Assembly (NCBI GenBank): GCA_902527245.1
Contig: CABZOI010000008.1
Span: forward strand, 1-64,000
Reading direction: 5' to 3'
Source: an uncultured SAR92 cluster bacterium
Lineage (GTDB): Bacteria; Pseudomonadota; Gammaproteobacteria; Pseudomonadales; Porticoccaceae
Length of the DNA stretch: 64,000 nucleotides
Every line of letters begins with the position of its first letter. Within the stretch, counting starts at the first letter, position 1. The notes beneath the pieces are model-generated. The model had not been told where the DNA came from. It did not search any database and saw only the letters and a list, made by a program, of their open reading frames with translations. The position numbers and the translations under genes are program-made. Below are positions 30,402 through 39,413 of the stretch, piece after piece.

Positions 30402-31226
30402 ATGTCATTCTCTTCTGAAGTAGTATCAATTGAGATAAAAGACAAGGTGGGTACGTTATGGTTGGACAGACCTGAGAAATATAATGCGCTATCGGAGCAA
30501 GTTTGGCTGGATATTCCAAAAGCGTTAAATGAATTAGTGAAGCTTGATTGTAGGGTGATTATCCTAGCTGGCAGAGGTAAGCATTTTTGTGTTGGAATTG
30601 ATCTTGTTCAAGGGGGACTTTCAAATCATTTGTCGCATGCCAGTGAGTCTGATGCAACAGCAAATTTAAAACAACTCGAAGGCACAAAAGCATTCCAAGA
30701 TTCAATCTCTTCTTTGGCAAATTGCTCGCTCCCGGTGATTGCTGTGATTCAAGGCCATTGTCTTGGAGCTGGCATTGATATGATTACAGCATGTGACATC
30801 AGAATAGGTGTTGAGAATAGTAATTATAGTGTGCGAGAGACACGAATCGGATTGGTCGCCGATGTGGGAACATTGCAGAGATTGCCGAAAGTTATTAGTG
30901 CAGGTCACGTTGCAGAGTTAGCCTATAGTGGGAAAGATATTGATGCTAAGAGAGCTGAGAAAATGGGGCTTGTGAATGATGTTTATGAAAGTCTTGAAAA
31001 GGCTATGGCAGAGGCTCATGATTTGGCAAATATTATTGCAGCAAATCCTCCTTTGGCGGTTTCTGGGACAAAATTTATATTGCAACAAAGTGAAAACTTA
31101 ACTACCGAGCAGAGTTTGTTGATGAACGGTATGTTCACTTTAATGACAAGTTTAAAATCAAATGATCTGAAAGAATCGATGAATGCATTTATCGAGAAGC
31201 GGCCTCCGAGGTACACAGGTACGTAA
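30402..31226 (+). CDS. Crotonase resembling delta-3,5-delta-2,4-dienoyl-CoA isomerase
   Basis: A 274-residue enoyl-CoA hydratase/isomerase family protein. The start at 30402 is chosen over ATG 30390 because GGAGG lies five bases before it. KHFCVGIDL and GHCLGAGIDMITACD form the oxyanion hole region. ETRIGLVADVGTLQRLPKVI matches the signature of the ECH1 dienoyl-CoA isomerases, including the aspartates and glutamate expected for proton shuttling. Such enzymes move conjugated double bonds so that polyunsaturated chains can enter beta-oxidation. It is followed by thiolase and FadJ-like genes in the same operon. Hydratase activity cannot be excluded. Confidence 0.82.
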   Translation: MSFSSEVVSIEIKDKVGTLWLDRPEKYNALSEQVWLDIPKALNELVKLDCRVIILAGRGKHFCVGIDLVQGGLSNHLSHASESDATANLKQLEGTKAFQDSISSLANCSLPVIAVIQGHCLGAGIDMITACDIRIGVENSNYSVRETRIGLVADVGTLQRLPKVISAGHVAELAYSGKDIDAKRAEKMGLVNDVYESLEKAMAEAHDLANIIAANPPLAVSGTKFILQQSENLTTEQSLLMNGMFTLMTSLKSNDLKESMNAFIEKRPPRYTGT

Positions 31227-31266
31227 ATCAGGTTAAAATAAAACAAAACTAATCAGGAAATTAGGT

Positions 31267-32475
31267 ATGGGTAACAGTGCTTTTATTTATGATGCAATCA
31301 GAACGCCAAGAAGTAAGGGGAAAAGAGATGGGACGCTTCATGAGGTTAAACCTATCGATCTTGGAGCAGGTCTTTTAAGAGAGCTAAAAAATCGACATGA
31401 TCTCGATACTTCATATGTTGATGATGTAATTATGGGCTGCGTAAGTCCGATTGGAGAGCAGGGTGCGGATATTGCGAAGATGGTAGCTCAGCGAGCAGGT
31501 TGGAATGAATCAGTTGCAGGTGTTCAGTTAAATAGGTTTTGTGCATCTGGTTTAGAGGCCGTAAATACAGCAGCGCAGAAAGTTATATCAGGTTGGGATC
31601 AGCTCATAGTGGCTGGTGGCGTAGAGAGCATGTCGCGTGTTCCAATGGGTTCAGATGGTGGTGCAATGATGAGTGATCCAGAGTTTGCAACTCAGGAGAG
31701 CTTCGTCCCTCAGGGCATAGGGGCGGATACCATAGCGACTATTGATGGATATACTCGGGAAGATGTTGATGCGTATGCGATGGAATCACAAAAAAGAGCA
31801 ACTCATGCAAGGGATAATGGATATTTTGATAAATCGGTTGTTCCAGTATTAGATAAGAATGGTTTGACAATTTTGGATAGGGATGACTTTATTAAACCAG
31901 ATACATCAATGGAGATTTTAGCTGGATTGAACCCGTCTTTTGAAATAATGGGAAGCATGGCTTTTGATGATATTATTTTAAGTAAATACAATAAGTTGGA
32001 TAAGATTTCTCATGTACATACTCCGGGAAATTCTTCAGGAATTGTTGATGGAGCCAGTGCAGTATTAATTGGCTCTCAGAAGGCTGGGCAAGATTTGAAT
32101 TTAAAAGCTCGTGGTCGGATTATAGCAGGAGCTATCCTGGCTTCTGATCCGGTAATAATGTTGACAGGGCCAGGACCATCTGCGAAAAAGTGCTTGAAAA
32201 CCGCTGGTCTTAAAACTACTGATGTTGATCTGTGGGAAATCAATGAAGCGTTTGCATCTGTTCCTTTGAGATATATGAATGATTTAGAAATTGATCACTC
32301 CGTGACAAATGTAAATGGAGGAGCGATCGCTATGGGTCATCCTTTAGGTGCTACGGGAGCTGTTCTTGTTAGTACAATGTTGGATGAACTTGAGCGTCGT
32401 GATTTGAACATAGGGATGATGTCACTTTGTGTGGGCGGTGGAATGGGTATCTCTTGCTTAATTGAGCGAGTCTGA
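31267..32475 (+). CDS. Acetyl-CoA C-acyltransferase (thiolase)
   Basis: A 402-residue thiolase that cleaves 3-ketoacyl-CoA with CoA, or condenses acetyl-CoA. The nucleophile is Cys92 in [34 protein letters not shown] with the catalytic His, and SLCVGGGMG with the second Cys complete the active site. Length and motifs fit the degradative FadA/FadI group. It is placed between the dienoyl isomerase-like and bifunctional enzyme genes with 40-bp and 26-bp gaps, so the operon covers all late steps of beta-oxidation except an acyl-CoA dehydrogenase, which is absent here. Confidence 0.93.
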   Translation: MGNSAFIYDAIRTPRSKGKRDGTLHEVKPIDLGAGLLRELKNRHDLDTSYVDDVIMGCVSPIGEQGADIAKMVAQRAGWNESVAGVQLNRFCASGLEAVNTAAQKVISGWDQLIVAGGVESMSRVPMGSDGGAMMSDPEFATQESFVPQGIGADTIATIDGYTREDVDAYAMESQKRATHARDNGYFDKSVVPVLDKNGLTILDRDDFIKPDTSMEILAGLNPSFEIMGSMAFDDIILSKYNKLDKISHVHTPGNSSGIVDGASAVLIGSQKAGQDLNLKARGRIIAGAILASDPVIMLTGPGPSAKKCLKTAGLKTTDVDLWEINEAFASVPLRYMNDLEIDHSVTNVNGGAIAMGHPLGATGAVLVSTMLDELERRDLNIGMMSLCVGGGMGISCLIERV

Positions 32476-32501
32476 AAATAAAATAGTTTTGGAGATTTAA
32501 G

Positions 32502-34649
32502 ATGGGTGTTTTTCATTATGAAAAAGACGATGATGGCATAGTTGTTGTTACCATGGACATGACCGGTCCAGTAAATGCGATCAATGCGGAGTATAACGAT
32601 GCAATGGAACAGACGGTTTGCAAGCTAGAATCTGAGACCGATCTAACAGGTGTAGTGTTTGCTTCAGCAAAAACTGTATTTTTCGCAGGTGCTGATTTAA
32701 AGGAGCTTATTCAGGCTGATGGTTCCAATAAACAAAAGATTTTCGAAAATGGAGAACTTATTAAAGGGCAGTTCAGACGTTTAGAAAAATTACCTGTACC
32801 TGTTGTTGCTGCTATCAATGGTGCAGCTCTTGGCGGTGGTTATGAGTTATCTTTGGCATGCAATCATAGGATAGCTTTTAATCATAAATCCGTTCAAATT
32901 GGATTGCCGGAGTGCTCTCTTGGCTTATATCCCGCTGGTGGTGGTGTGGTGCGGCTTACTAAACTCATTGGCGTTGAAAAATCGCTTGATATTATCCTAA
33001 AAAGCAAACGTTTATCACCTGATAATGCATTAAAACAAGGTTTAATTCACCAAACGGTGGCTGATGTTAAGAAATTAATACCTGCCTCGAAAGCATGGAT
33101 TCATGAAAACAAAACAAATCCCAGTGCTCGTATTCAGCCCTGGGATCAAAAAGGGTACAAAGTGCCAGGCGGTCCAATTAACTCGCCAAAAAATGCTCAA
33201 ATGGCAGTTATGGCGCCAACACTTTTATTCAAGCAGGCAAGGGGATTGATGCCACAGATGACTGCCGCTATGGATATTGCATTCCAGTCTTCATATTTGG
33301 ATGTAGACACCATGTTAAGGGTTGAGGGAAGAGAGTTTGTCAATATCGTTTCAGGGCCAGTCGCAAAAAACATGATTAACACTTTCTTTTTCCAATTAAA
33401 TAAGATCAATTCAGGATTGAGTAGACCCAAAGATATTCCTAAGTCTAAGATTTCTAAATTAGGTATTTTGGGGGCTGGAATGATGGGGCAAGGTATCGCG
33501 TATGTCTCTGCGAGAGCTGGAATAGACGTAGTTTTAAAGGACATGACTCAAGAGGCCGCAGAAAAGGGTAAAGCCTACTCCGAACCTTTGCTCAAAAAGC
33601 TCGTGTCCCGAGGTAAAATGCTTCAATCGGATAGCGAAAAAATATTAAACAGAATTACTGCTACATCCTCTGATAATGACCTGCAAGGCTGCGATCTAAT
33701 TATAGAAGCCGTATTTGAAAATCTCGATTTAAAACATACTATTACCAAAAATACAGAATCATATTTGTCTGATGATGGTATCTGGGGCTCAAATACCTCG
33801 ACGCTCCCAATAAGCGAGCTTGCTAATGCTGCTTCAAAACCCGATAAGTTCATTGGTATACATTTCTTCTCGCCAGTCGACAAAATGCCACTTGTAGAAA
33901 TAATCGTTGGTGAGAAGACGGATAAGGAAACGTTGGCTAAAGCATTTGATTATGCACAGCAGATCAGGAAAACGCCGATTGTGGTCAATGACTCACTAGG
34001 ATTTTTTACTTCGCGAACCTTCGGTACTTATTTGGATGAGGGGCTCCATTTGTTGGTTGAGGGGTATAATCCGATTCAAATTGACAATATGGGTAAAGCA
34101 ATTGGTATGCCGGTTGGACCCTTGCAAGTTGGTGATGAGGTGAGCCTCGAGTTAACTAGAAAAGCTCAAGAAACTTGGGCTGATATGGGAGTAGCAGACA
34201 AATGGAGTGATGGAAGTGTCACCAGGCGTGTTATCAAAGATATGATTACTGATAATGGAAGGGGTGGACGTCATCATGGAGGAGGTTACTATGAATATCA
34301 TCCAGACGGTAGCAAAAATATTTGGCCGGGACTTTATGACTTATATTTCGACAAAACTAAAGATATTCCAGAAAACGATATGAAAGATAGACTTATGTTT
34401 CGGCAAGTTATTGAATCACTCAAATGCCTAGAGACAGGCGTTCTACGGTCTGTTGCAGATGGGAATATTGGTTCCATAATGGGTATTGGTGCACCAGCTC
34501 ATACAGGAGGGTTTCTCCAGTTCGTTAATACCTATGGATTGAAATCCTTTATCGCCAGATGTGAGGAGTTAGAAAAAAGCTATGGCTCAAGGTTTAAGTG
34601 CCCGCAAATAGTGATTGATAAAGAAAAGTCTGGCGACACCTTCGTGTGA
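32502..34649 (+). CDS. FadJ/FadB-like enoyl-CoA hydratase / 3-hydroxyacyl-CoA dehydrogenase
   Basis: A 715-residue bifunctional beta-oxidation enzyme. The N-terminal crotonase domain shows FFAGADLKEL and GAALGGGYELSLAC with the two catalytic acids in the following helices (PECSLGLYPAGGG). The NAD domain begins at about residue 320 with GILGAGMMGQGIAYVSARAG, and HFFSPVDKMPLVEII is the conserved dehydrogenase block. A C-terminal HAD domain completes it. It uses the GGAG ribosome site at 32492. It ends the rightward operon, and a hairpin overlaps its stop codon. Confidence 0.92.
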   Translation: MGVFHYEKDDDGIVVVTMDMTGPVNAINAEYNDAMEQTVCKLESETDLTGVVFASAKTVFFAGADLKELIQADGSNKQKIFENGELIKGQFRRLEKLPVPVVAAINGAALGGGYELSLACNHRIAFNHKSVQIGLPECSLGLYPAGGGVVRLTKLIGVEKSLDIILKSKRLSPDNALKQGLIHQTVADVKKLIPASKAWIHENKTNPSARIQPWDQKGYKVPGGPINSPKNAQMAVMAPTLLFKQARGLMPQMTAAMDIAFQSSYLDVDTMLRVEGREFVNIVSGPVAKNMINTFFFQLNKINSGLSRPKDIPKSKISKLGILGAGMMGQGIAYVSARAGIDVVLKDMTQEAAEKGKAYSEPLLKKLVSRGKMLQSDSEKILNRITATSSDNDLQGCDLIIEAVFENLDLKHTITKNTESYLSDDGIWGSNTSTLPISELANAASKPDKFIGIHFFSPVDKMPLVEIIVGEKTDKETLAKAFDYAQQIRKTPIVVNDSLGFFTSRTFGTYLDEGLHLLVEGYNPIQIDNMGKAIGMPVGPLQVGDEVSLELTRKAQETWADMGVADKWSDGSVTRRVIKDMITDNGRGGRHHGGGYYEYHPDGSKNIWPGLYDLYFDKTKDIPENDMKDRLMFRQVIESLKCLETGVLRSVADGNIGSIMGIGAPAHTGGFLQFVNTYGLKSFIARCEELEKSYGSRFKCPQIVIDKEKSGDTFV

Positions 34650-34657
34650 TAGGTGTC
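34635..34657 (+). terminator. Weak hairpin between convergent operons
   Basis: A 7-bp perfect stem, GACACCT (34635-34641) with AGGTGTC (34651-34657), spans the stop codon of the FadJ-like gene. Only a short AT-rich tail follows, so it could be a weak terminator at the convergent junction with the PQQ dehydrogenase gene. Confidence 0.4.
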
Positions 34658-34665
34658 TTAAAATT

Positions 34666-36888
34666 TCACATTATAGAGTCGCGCGTTGCGTTTAGTATTT
34701 CAGGGAATTTCTCTCCTAACTTTGATATTGCATAGTTAAACCAGTATTCAACTTTTTGAGAAAAAGTCATTTCAAGTTTCTCCGCGACTGATGTTTGCTC
34801 ATCCCTAAGATAATCGTGAATCATGCCAACGTCGTCTAGGCTCAAAGTTTCATAGAAACCAATCATCCCTTTATGAGTCAGAGACCCTCCAAGAACTATG
34901 GTAGCAAAATTATCATGTGTCTCTTCGCTCATATATCTAAGATCAGGAACTACATAGTTACTTTTCGCATCTAATCCATGACACGAAGCACAATTATTAT
35001 GATACAAATACTCTCCATTTTTTACTCTGGCGATATCTAAATCGTGCTCAAACTTGACAGATTCTAGCGATGCCATTGTATTGTTAGCAGTCAGTCGCTC
35101 AAGGTTAAAGTCGCCACGTTTAAATACGAGAAGTCTATTTTGATTAACATAGTTTTTCCTGATTTCTTCGCCAATAGTGAGCATGACCACGCCGCCACTT
35201 CCTTGAGTCACGGCTACATATTGCTCTCCATCTAGTTCATATGTTATCGGTCCTGCTAATATTGCGCTGTCTGATTGATATTGCCAAAGCTGATCACCAC
35301 TTAAAGCATCATATGCAGCAAAAGCGCCATCCCAGGTGCCCTGAAAAACTAGGTCACCAGCGGTGCTAAGCGTACCACCATTAGATGGTTTTGGATGTCT
35401 AACTGTCCAAGCTCTTTCTTGTTTTATTGGATCCCAAGCAACCAATTCTCCATATACTAGTGCATCTAAAGAAGCCTTAGCCGCCACCCAACTAGCGGGA
35501 CTCCGGCTTTCATTTAGGTTGACACCCGTATTCCACCTATTAACTTTATATGAGACTTCTTTTTGACCAGAAAAATAAGCTGGGATTGTTTGTACCGGAA
35601 TGTAGATATAACCTGTTTTCTTGCTGTATGACATTGGTTGCCAATTATGAGCTCCGTAAGGAGAAGGCCAAATATAACTTCCGCCATTTTCCTGATAGTC
35701 TGCAAACTCACTTTCAACAGGTTTTCCTGTCTCCATATCGACATGAGTAGCCCAGGTTACGTGCCCAAATTTTTCAGCTGAGATTAATTCACCAGTTTTT
35801 CGATCTAAAACATAGAAAAAGCCATTTTTGGGAGCTTGCATAATGACGGACCGGATTTCGTTATTAATTTCAATCTCGGCGAGTATCATTTGCTGAGTGG
35901 CAGTATAGTCCCAATTATCTGCGGGTGTTGTTTGATAATGCCAAATATACTTACCATTATCAGGATTGATGGCCACGATTGAACTCAAATACAGATTATC
36001 TCCACCTCCAGGACTTCGAAGGTCTCGATTCCATGGTGAACCGTTACCAGTGCCTATGTACAAGATATCCAATTCTGGATCAAATACGATAGAGTCCCAA
36101 ACAGTTCCACCACCACCGCCAAGTTTGTACCATTCCTCACCAGACCAAGTGGGAAGTGCTTTCTTGAGCGCCTCACTTTCTTGAGGTTTATTTCTGTCAC
36201 CTGGAACAGTATAAAATCTCCAACGCATTTCTCCAGACGAGACATCATAGGCGGTAATATAACCACGAACACCCAATTCACCACCTCCGTTGCCTATTAT
36301 GACCATATCTTTAACTATTCTGGGTGCTCCAGTGATGCTATAGTTTCCATCTGTTGGTGTACTTTGCACTGACCAATTTTCTTTCCCCGTTTTTGCATCA
36401 AGTGCTATTAAGCGTCCATCTAGTGATCCGAAAAAGATTTGAAGCGGACTAGAATTATCCTTTTGCCAAATTGCCACGCCTCTGTTTACTGGCCCACAGC
36501 ATGTTTTAGCCAGCTGAGACTTTGGTACTTTAGCGTCATAGTGCCATAGTTCATCACCACTTCTTGCATCAATTGCATGAACATGACTCCAACCAGTGCT
36601 GACATACAAAACACCATCATGGAGAATTGGGGTTGCTTCCATTCCGCGTGCAGTATCAAACTTAAAGGACCATGCAAGGTCTAGCTCATTGACATTATTT
36701 TTGTTGATGTCGGTCAGGGGACTGTATCTTTGTTCCTTATATGTTCTTCCATGATTTAACCATTCACCTTTGGGATTAATTAACGCAGTTTGATTCACAA
36801 CTAGTGACGCATTAATTACTGACGAGAAGCTCAATAACATTAATAAAGCGAGAGAATTGACTAAATTGGGTAACGGTCTTATTTTCAT
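34666..36888 (-). CDS. PQQ-dependent alcohol dehydrogenase with cytochrome c domain (quinohaemoprotein, type II-like)
   Basis: A 740-residue periplasmic quinohaemoprotein with a signal peptide ending near SSVINA. The propeller holds the vicinal disulfide Cys130-Cys131 (TCCGPVNRG), the metal ligands Glu204 (GGELGVRGY) and Asn282 (GTGNGSPWN) and the catalytic Asp327 in NWDYTA. The residue two positions after the Asp is Thr, not the Asp of lanthanide-dependent enzymes, so calcium is expected. The C-terminal domain has a CASCH haem site (Cys633, Cys636, His637). It oxidises primary or secondary alcohols to aldehydes or ketones and passes electrons to a cytochrome. No PQQ synthesis genes are in the window. 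Confidence 0.92.
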   Translation of the reverse strand: MKIRPLPNLVNSLALLMLLSFSSVINASLVVNQTALINPKGEWLNHGRTYKEQRYSPLTDINKNNVNELDLAWSFKFDTARGMEATPILHDGVLYVSTGWSHVHAIDARSGDELWHYDAKVPKSQLAKTCCGPVNRGVAIWQKDNSSPLQIFFGSLDGRLIALDAKTGKENWSVQSTPTDGNYSITGAPRIVKDMVIIGNGGGELGVRGYITAYDVSSGEMRWRFYTVPGDRNKPQESEALKKALPTWSGEEWYKLGGGGGTVWDSIVFDPELDILYIGTGNGSPWNRDLRSPGGGDNLYLSSIVAINPDNGKYIWHYQTTPADNWDYTATQQMILAEIEINNEIRSVIMQAPKNGFFYVLDRKTGELISAEKFGHVTWATHVDMETGKPVESEFADYQENGGSYIWPSPYGAHNWQPMSYSKKTGYIYIPVQTIPAYFSGQKEVSYKVNRWNTGVNLNESRSPASWVAAKASLDALVYGELVAWDPIKQERAWTVRHPKPSNGGTLSTAGDLVFQGTWDGAFAAYDALSGDQLWQYQSDSAILAGPITYELDGEQYVAVTQGSGGVVMLTIGEEIRKNYVNQNRLLVFKRGDFNLERLTANNTMASLESVKFEHDLDIARVKNGEYLYHNNCASCHGLDAKSNYVVPDLRYMSEETHDNFATIVLGGSLTHKGMIGFYETLSLDDVGMIHDYLRDEQTSVAEKLEMTFSQKVEYWFNYAISKLGEKFPEILNATRDSIM

Positions 36889-36919
36889 AAAACTTATCTA
36901 TTTCTTAAAAATTCTTTTC

Positions 36920-37516
36920 CTATTTTAAAGGTTTTTGAAGAATTTCTTCAACAAAATCAAGTCTATCTTGACCAAAAAACATCTCATTGTTTATGAAGAT
37001 GGTTGGCACGCCAAAGAGTCCTCTATCAACCGCAAGTTGTGTATTAGTGATAAGCGTTTGTTTTACGGAATCCGATGAGATATTTGCCAAAATTTCTGAT
37101 GTTTTGAAATTATTTTTTGAAAGGGTACTTTTCACTACTTCTTCATCACCCATATTCAAACCCTCGACCCATATAGAGTTGAAGATAATGTCGACAAAGT
37201 GATTGAAGTTCTCACTACTCTGAAGTGCTGTTGCCGCTCTCATGAGTTGTAGCGTATTTATTGGAAAATGAGGATTGAATTTCAGTGACACGCCGTATTT
37301 ACGTGCATATCTTGGTAAGTCATGTTTAAGCATATACTCGCCCTTAGCGGCGACCATTACTGGAGAGGAATTGCCGGTGGCTTTGAAGATGCCACCGAGC
37401 AATACCGGGTTATAGTTTATTTTGACCTCATACTTTTGTTGTAATTGTCTTAATCGTGCGTTTGCTAAGAAAGCCGTGGGGCTTCCGAAATCAAAGTAAA
37501 AATGTAGCTCAATCAT
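36920..37516 (-). CDS. 2-hydroxychromene-2-carboxylate isomerase-like (DsbA-fold) protein
   Basis: A 198-residue DsbA/kappa-GST fold protein. FDFGSPTAF with Ser in place of a CxxC motif, and GVPTIFINN with the cis-Pro, match the HCCA isomerase group, which uses glutathione to isomerise chromene or similar ring compounds. The start at 37516 is chosen because GGAG lies 7 nt upstream; an upstream ATG at 37546 would overlap the preceding gene by 19 bp. It is 12 bp downstream of the Tyr-less SDR and likely cotranscribed with it. The actual substrate is unknown. Confidence 0.82.
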   Translation of the reverse strand: MIELHFYFDFGSPTAFLANARLRQLQQKYEVKINYNPVLLGGIFKATGNSSPVMVAAKGEYMLKHDLPRYARKYGVSLKFNPHFPINTLQLMRAATALQSSENFNHFVDIIFNSIWVEGLNMGDEEVVKSTLSKNNFKTSEILANISSDSVKQTLITNTQLAVDRGLFGVPTIFINNEMFFGQDRLDFVEEILQKPLK

Positions 37517-37527
37517 AGCTCTATCTC

Positions 37528-38250
37528 CTACCATGTTTCTTGCCAAGGCCTCAAGTCCAGCTCAAAGGTCCACGCATCTCGAGGTTGATTATGTAAATAA
37601 ATATAGTTATCTGCTAGGTGATTCGGATCAACAATCCCATCTGTTTTGATTTTTTTATCATATTCAGGGTGAATCTGACGAATCCATTCAGTATCAACGG
37701 CTGCATCAATCACCACATGACATACATGAATACTTTTGGGGCCCAACTCGCGTGCCATGCTCTGCGCTAAGGCTCTCAAACCATGTTTTGCTGATGCAAA
37801 GGCGGCAAAATTAGCACCACCTCGCATGCTTGCGGTAGCACCGGTAAAAATTATTGTGCCTTTGTTCCTTTTAATCATATGTTTTGCCGCCTCTCTACCA
37901 TTTAGAAAACCTGCAAAACATGCCATCTCCCAGATTTTTGAGAATTTACGACTGGAAGTATCTAATATACTCATTGGTACATTTGCACCAACATTGAATA
38001 CCATTACATCAATTTCACCAATTTCCTCTTCTATTTGCTTGAAAAGTGAAATTGTCTCCTCTTCCTTTCGAGCATCACAAGCGAAGCCAAAAGCTTTGCC
38101 ACCACTCTGATTTATTTCTTTCGCAAGTTCGATTATTTTGCTCTCAGTTCGTCGTGTTACACAAACGGTCATACCTTGTTTGGCAAATTTTTTTGCTATC
38201 GCTCCGCCGATTGCATCACCAGCACCAATTATTAATGCAACCTTATTCAT
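37528..38250 (-). CDS. SDR-family protein with FxxxK instead of YxxxK
   Basis: A 240-residue Rossmann protein with GAGDAIGGAIA for the nucleotide, but NVGAN in place of NNAG. The active-site Tyr is Phe151 in FASAK (Lys155 kept) and the usual Ser position is Ala. I recall a widespread SDR subgroup with the same FxxxK and SMARELGP context, so this is probably a family feature and not local decay. Ordinary dehydrogenase chemistry is doubtful; a reductase with altered mechanism or a binding role is possible. It overlaps the lactamase-fold gene by 4 bp and belongs to the same leftward operon. Confidence 0.8.
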   Translation of the reverse strand: MNKVALIIGAGDAIGGAIAKKFAKQGMTVCVTRRTESKIIELAKEINQSGGKAFGFACDARKEEETISLFKQIEEEIGEIDVMVFNVGANVPMSILDTSSRKFSKIWEMACFAGFLNGREAAKHMIKRNKGTIIFTGATASMRGGANFAAFASAKHGLRALAQSMARELGPKSIHVCHVVIDAAVDTEWIRQIHPEYDKKIKTDGIVDPNHLADNYIYLHNQPRDAWTFELDLRPWQETW

Positions 38251-39317
38251 AAAGAATCTCTAATAATCTCGATTTTGTTTGAATTCGCAGGAAGGCTAAT
38301 CAAAGTGCCATCTTCTCCGATCGTGTAGTTTTTGAAAATTCTTTTAGCATCAGCGATCCACAGAGTTTTGAGGCCCGGAGCATCAAGTGGAGGCACTATG
38401 TGATAAAAAAGAAGATGCTTGACCTTCGCATCCCTTGCGATTTCTGCCGCTTGATACGGGTAGGTATGATAATCAAGTACATCATGAAATATTTTTGCCT
38501 GTGCATTATTGCCTACTCGTTCTGCAGCATCACGCATCATTTTCAAAAGTTTGGGTGACAAACCGGAATGAATCAGCAGATCCACGTTTGCTGCTTGCAT
38601 TTCTAGATTTTTATTTTTACTCGTATCACCTGAAATCACTGCTGATCGACCCTTATAGGAAATTTTATATCCGACAGCTGGAGAGGCGGGCGCGTGATCA
38701 ACTAAGAATGCATCAACTTTGACACCATTCTCATTAAAAACTTCAGTACTTTGTTTTTCTCCGGAAAAATCAAAGGGTACGGGAATCATTCCAAATCCGG
38801 GAATACTAGCGACATCCTCACCATGGTGAAGATTTCTGTAAAAAGAATCTTGAGAGTAGGCCATATTAAAACCTTCAACAACGTGATTTATTCCCGGTGG
38901 GCCATAAACTTTGAGTGGCTTTTTTTTCTGACCACCTACCCAATGAAACAGTGATAATTCACCTAGTCCATCTATATGATCTGAGTGCATATGCGTTATA
39001 AAAACAGCTTCAATGGTACTGAAATCAAGTTGCATTAATCCAAAATTTCTTGCTCCATTTGTTCCTGCATCAAAAATAAAAGTCTTTCCACCTGCAATCG
39101 CGACAACGCAGGGCCCAGATCGAGAGAAACTTGGCATTGGTCCGCCCGATCCGCATAGTCCCATGTGTAGGCCATCTTCTAGTGTCTCAATATAATTGCC
39201 GGTAAATCTTGCCTCTATGGCTTGAGGCAAAATGCGCTCCAAAATCGAGATTCGGTTTATTGCTACTGTTATCGTTATTATGGCGAGTAGAATTAAAAAA
39301 ATGTGTTTCTTCTTCAT
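38247..39317 (-). CDS. Exported or membrane-anchored metallo-beta-lactamase-fold hydrolase
   Basis: A 356-residue protein with an N-terminal hydrophobic segment (about 4-21) that is either a signal peptide or an anchor. HMHSDHIDGLGE gives the metal-binding motif, with further ligands in DHAPASPAVGY, ISGDTSKN and LLFYHIVPP, the pattern of the RNase Z-like/arylsulfatase-like lactamase-fold group. Members of this group act on esters, sulfates or lactones. It is the first gene of the leftward trio (MBL, SDR, HCCA-isomerase-like) and may hydrolyse a periplasmic precursor of the catabolic substrate. Confidence 0.8.
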   Translation of the reverse strand: MKKKHIFLILLAIITITVAINRISILERILPQAIEARFTGNYIETLEDGLHMGLCGSGGPMPSFSRSGPCVVAIAGGKTFIFDAGTNGARNFGLMQLDFSTIEAVFITHMHSDHIDGLGELSLFHWVGGQKKKPLKVYGPPGINHVVEGFNMAYSQDSFYRNLHHGEDVASIPGFGMIPVPFDFSGEKQSTEVFNENGVKVDAFLVDHAPASPAVGYKISYKGRSAVISGDTSKNKNLEMQAANVDLLIHSGLSPKLLKMMRDAAERVGNNAQAKIFHDVLDYHTYPYQAAEIARDAKVKHLLFYHIVPPLDAPGLKTLWIADAKRIFKNYTIGEDGTLISLPANSNKIEIIRDSL

Positions 39318-39413
39318 TGGCTTTTATTTTTTGTTGTTTGATTTCGAGATTTACATATGAAATTATCTGTGTCAATAAAACAAAAAAACATATCCCGTTA
39401 AACGACCGATTCG

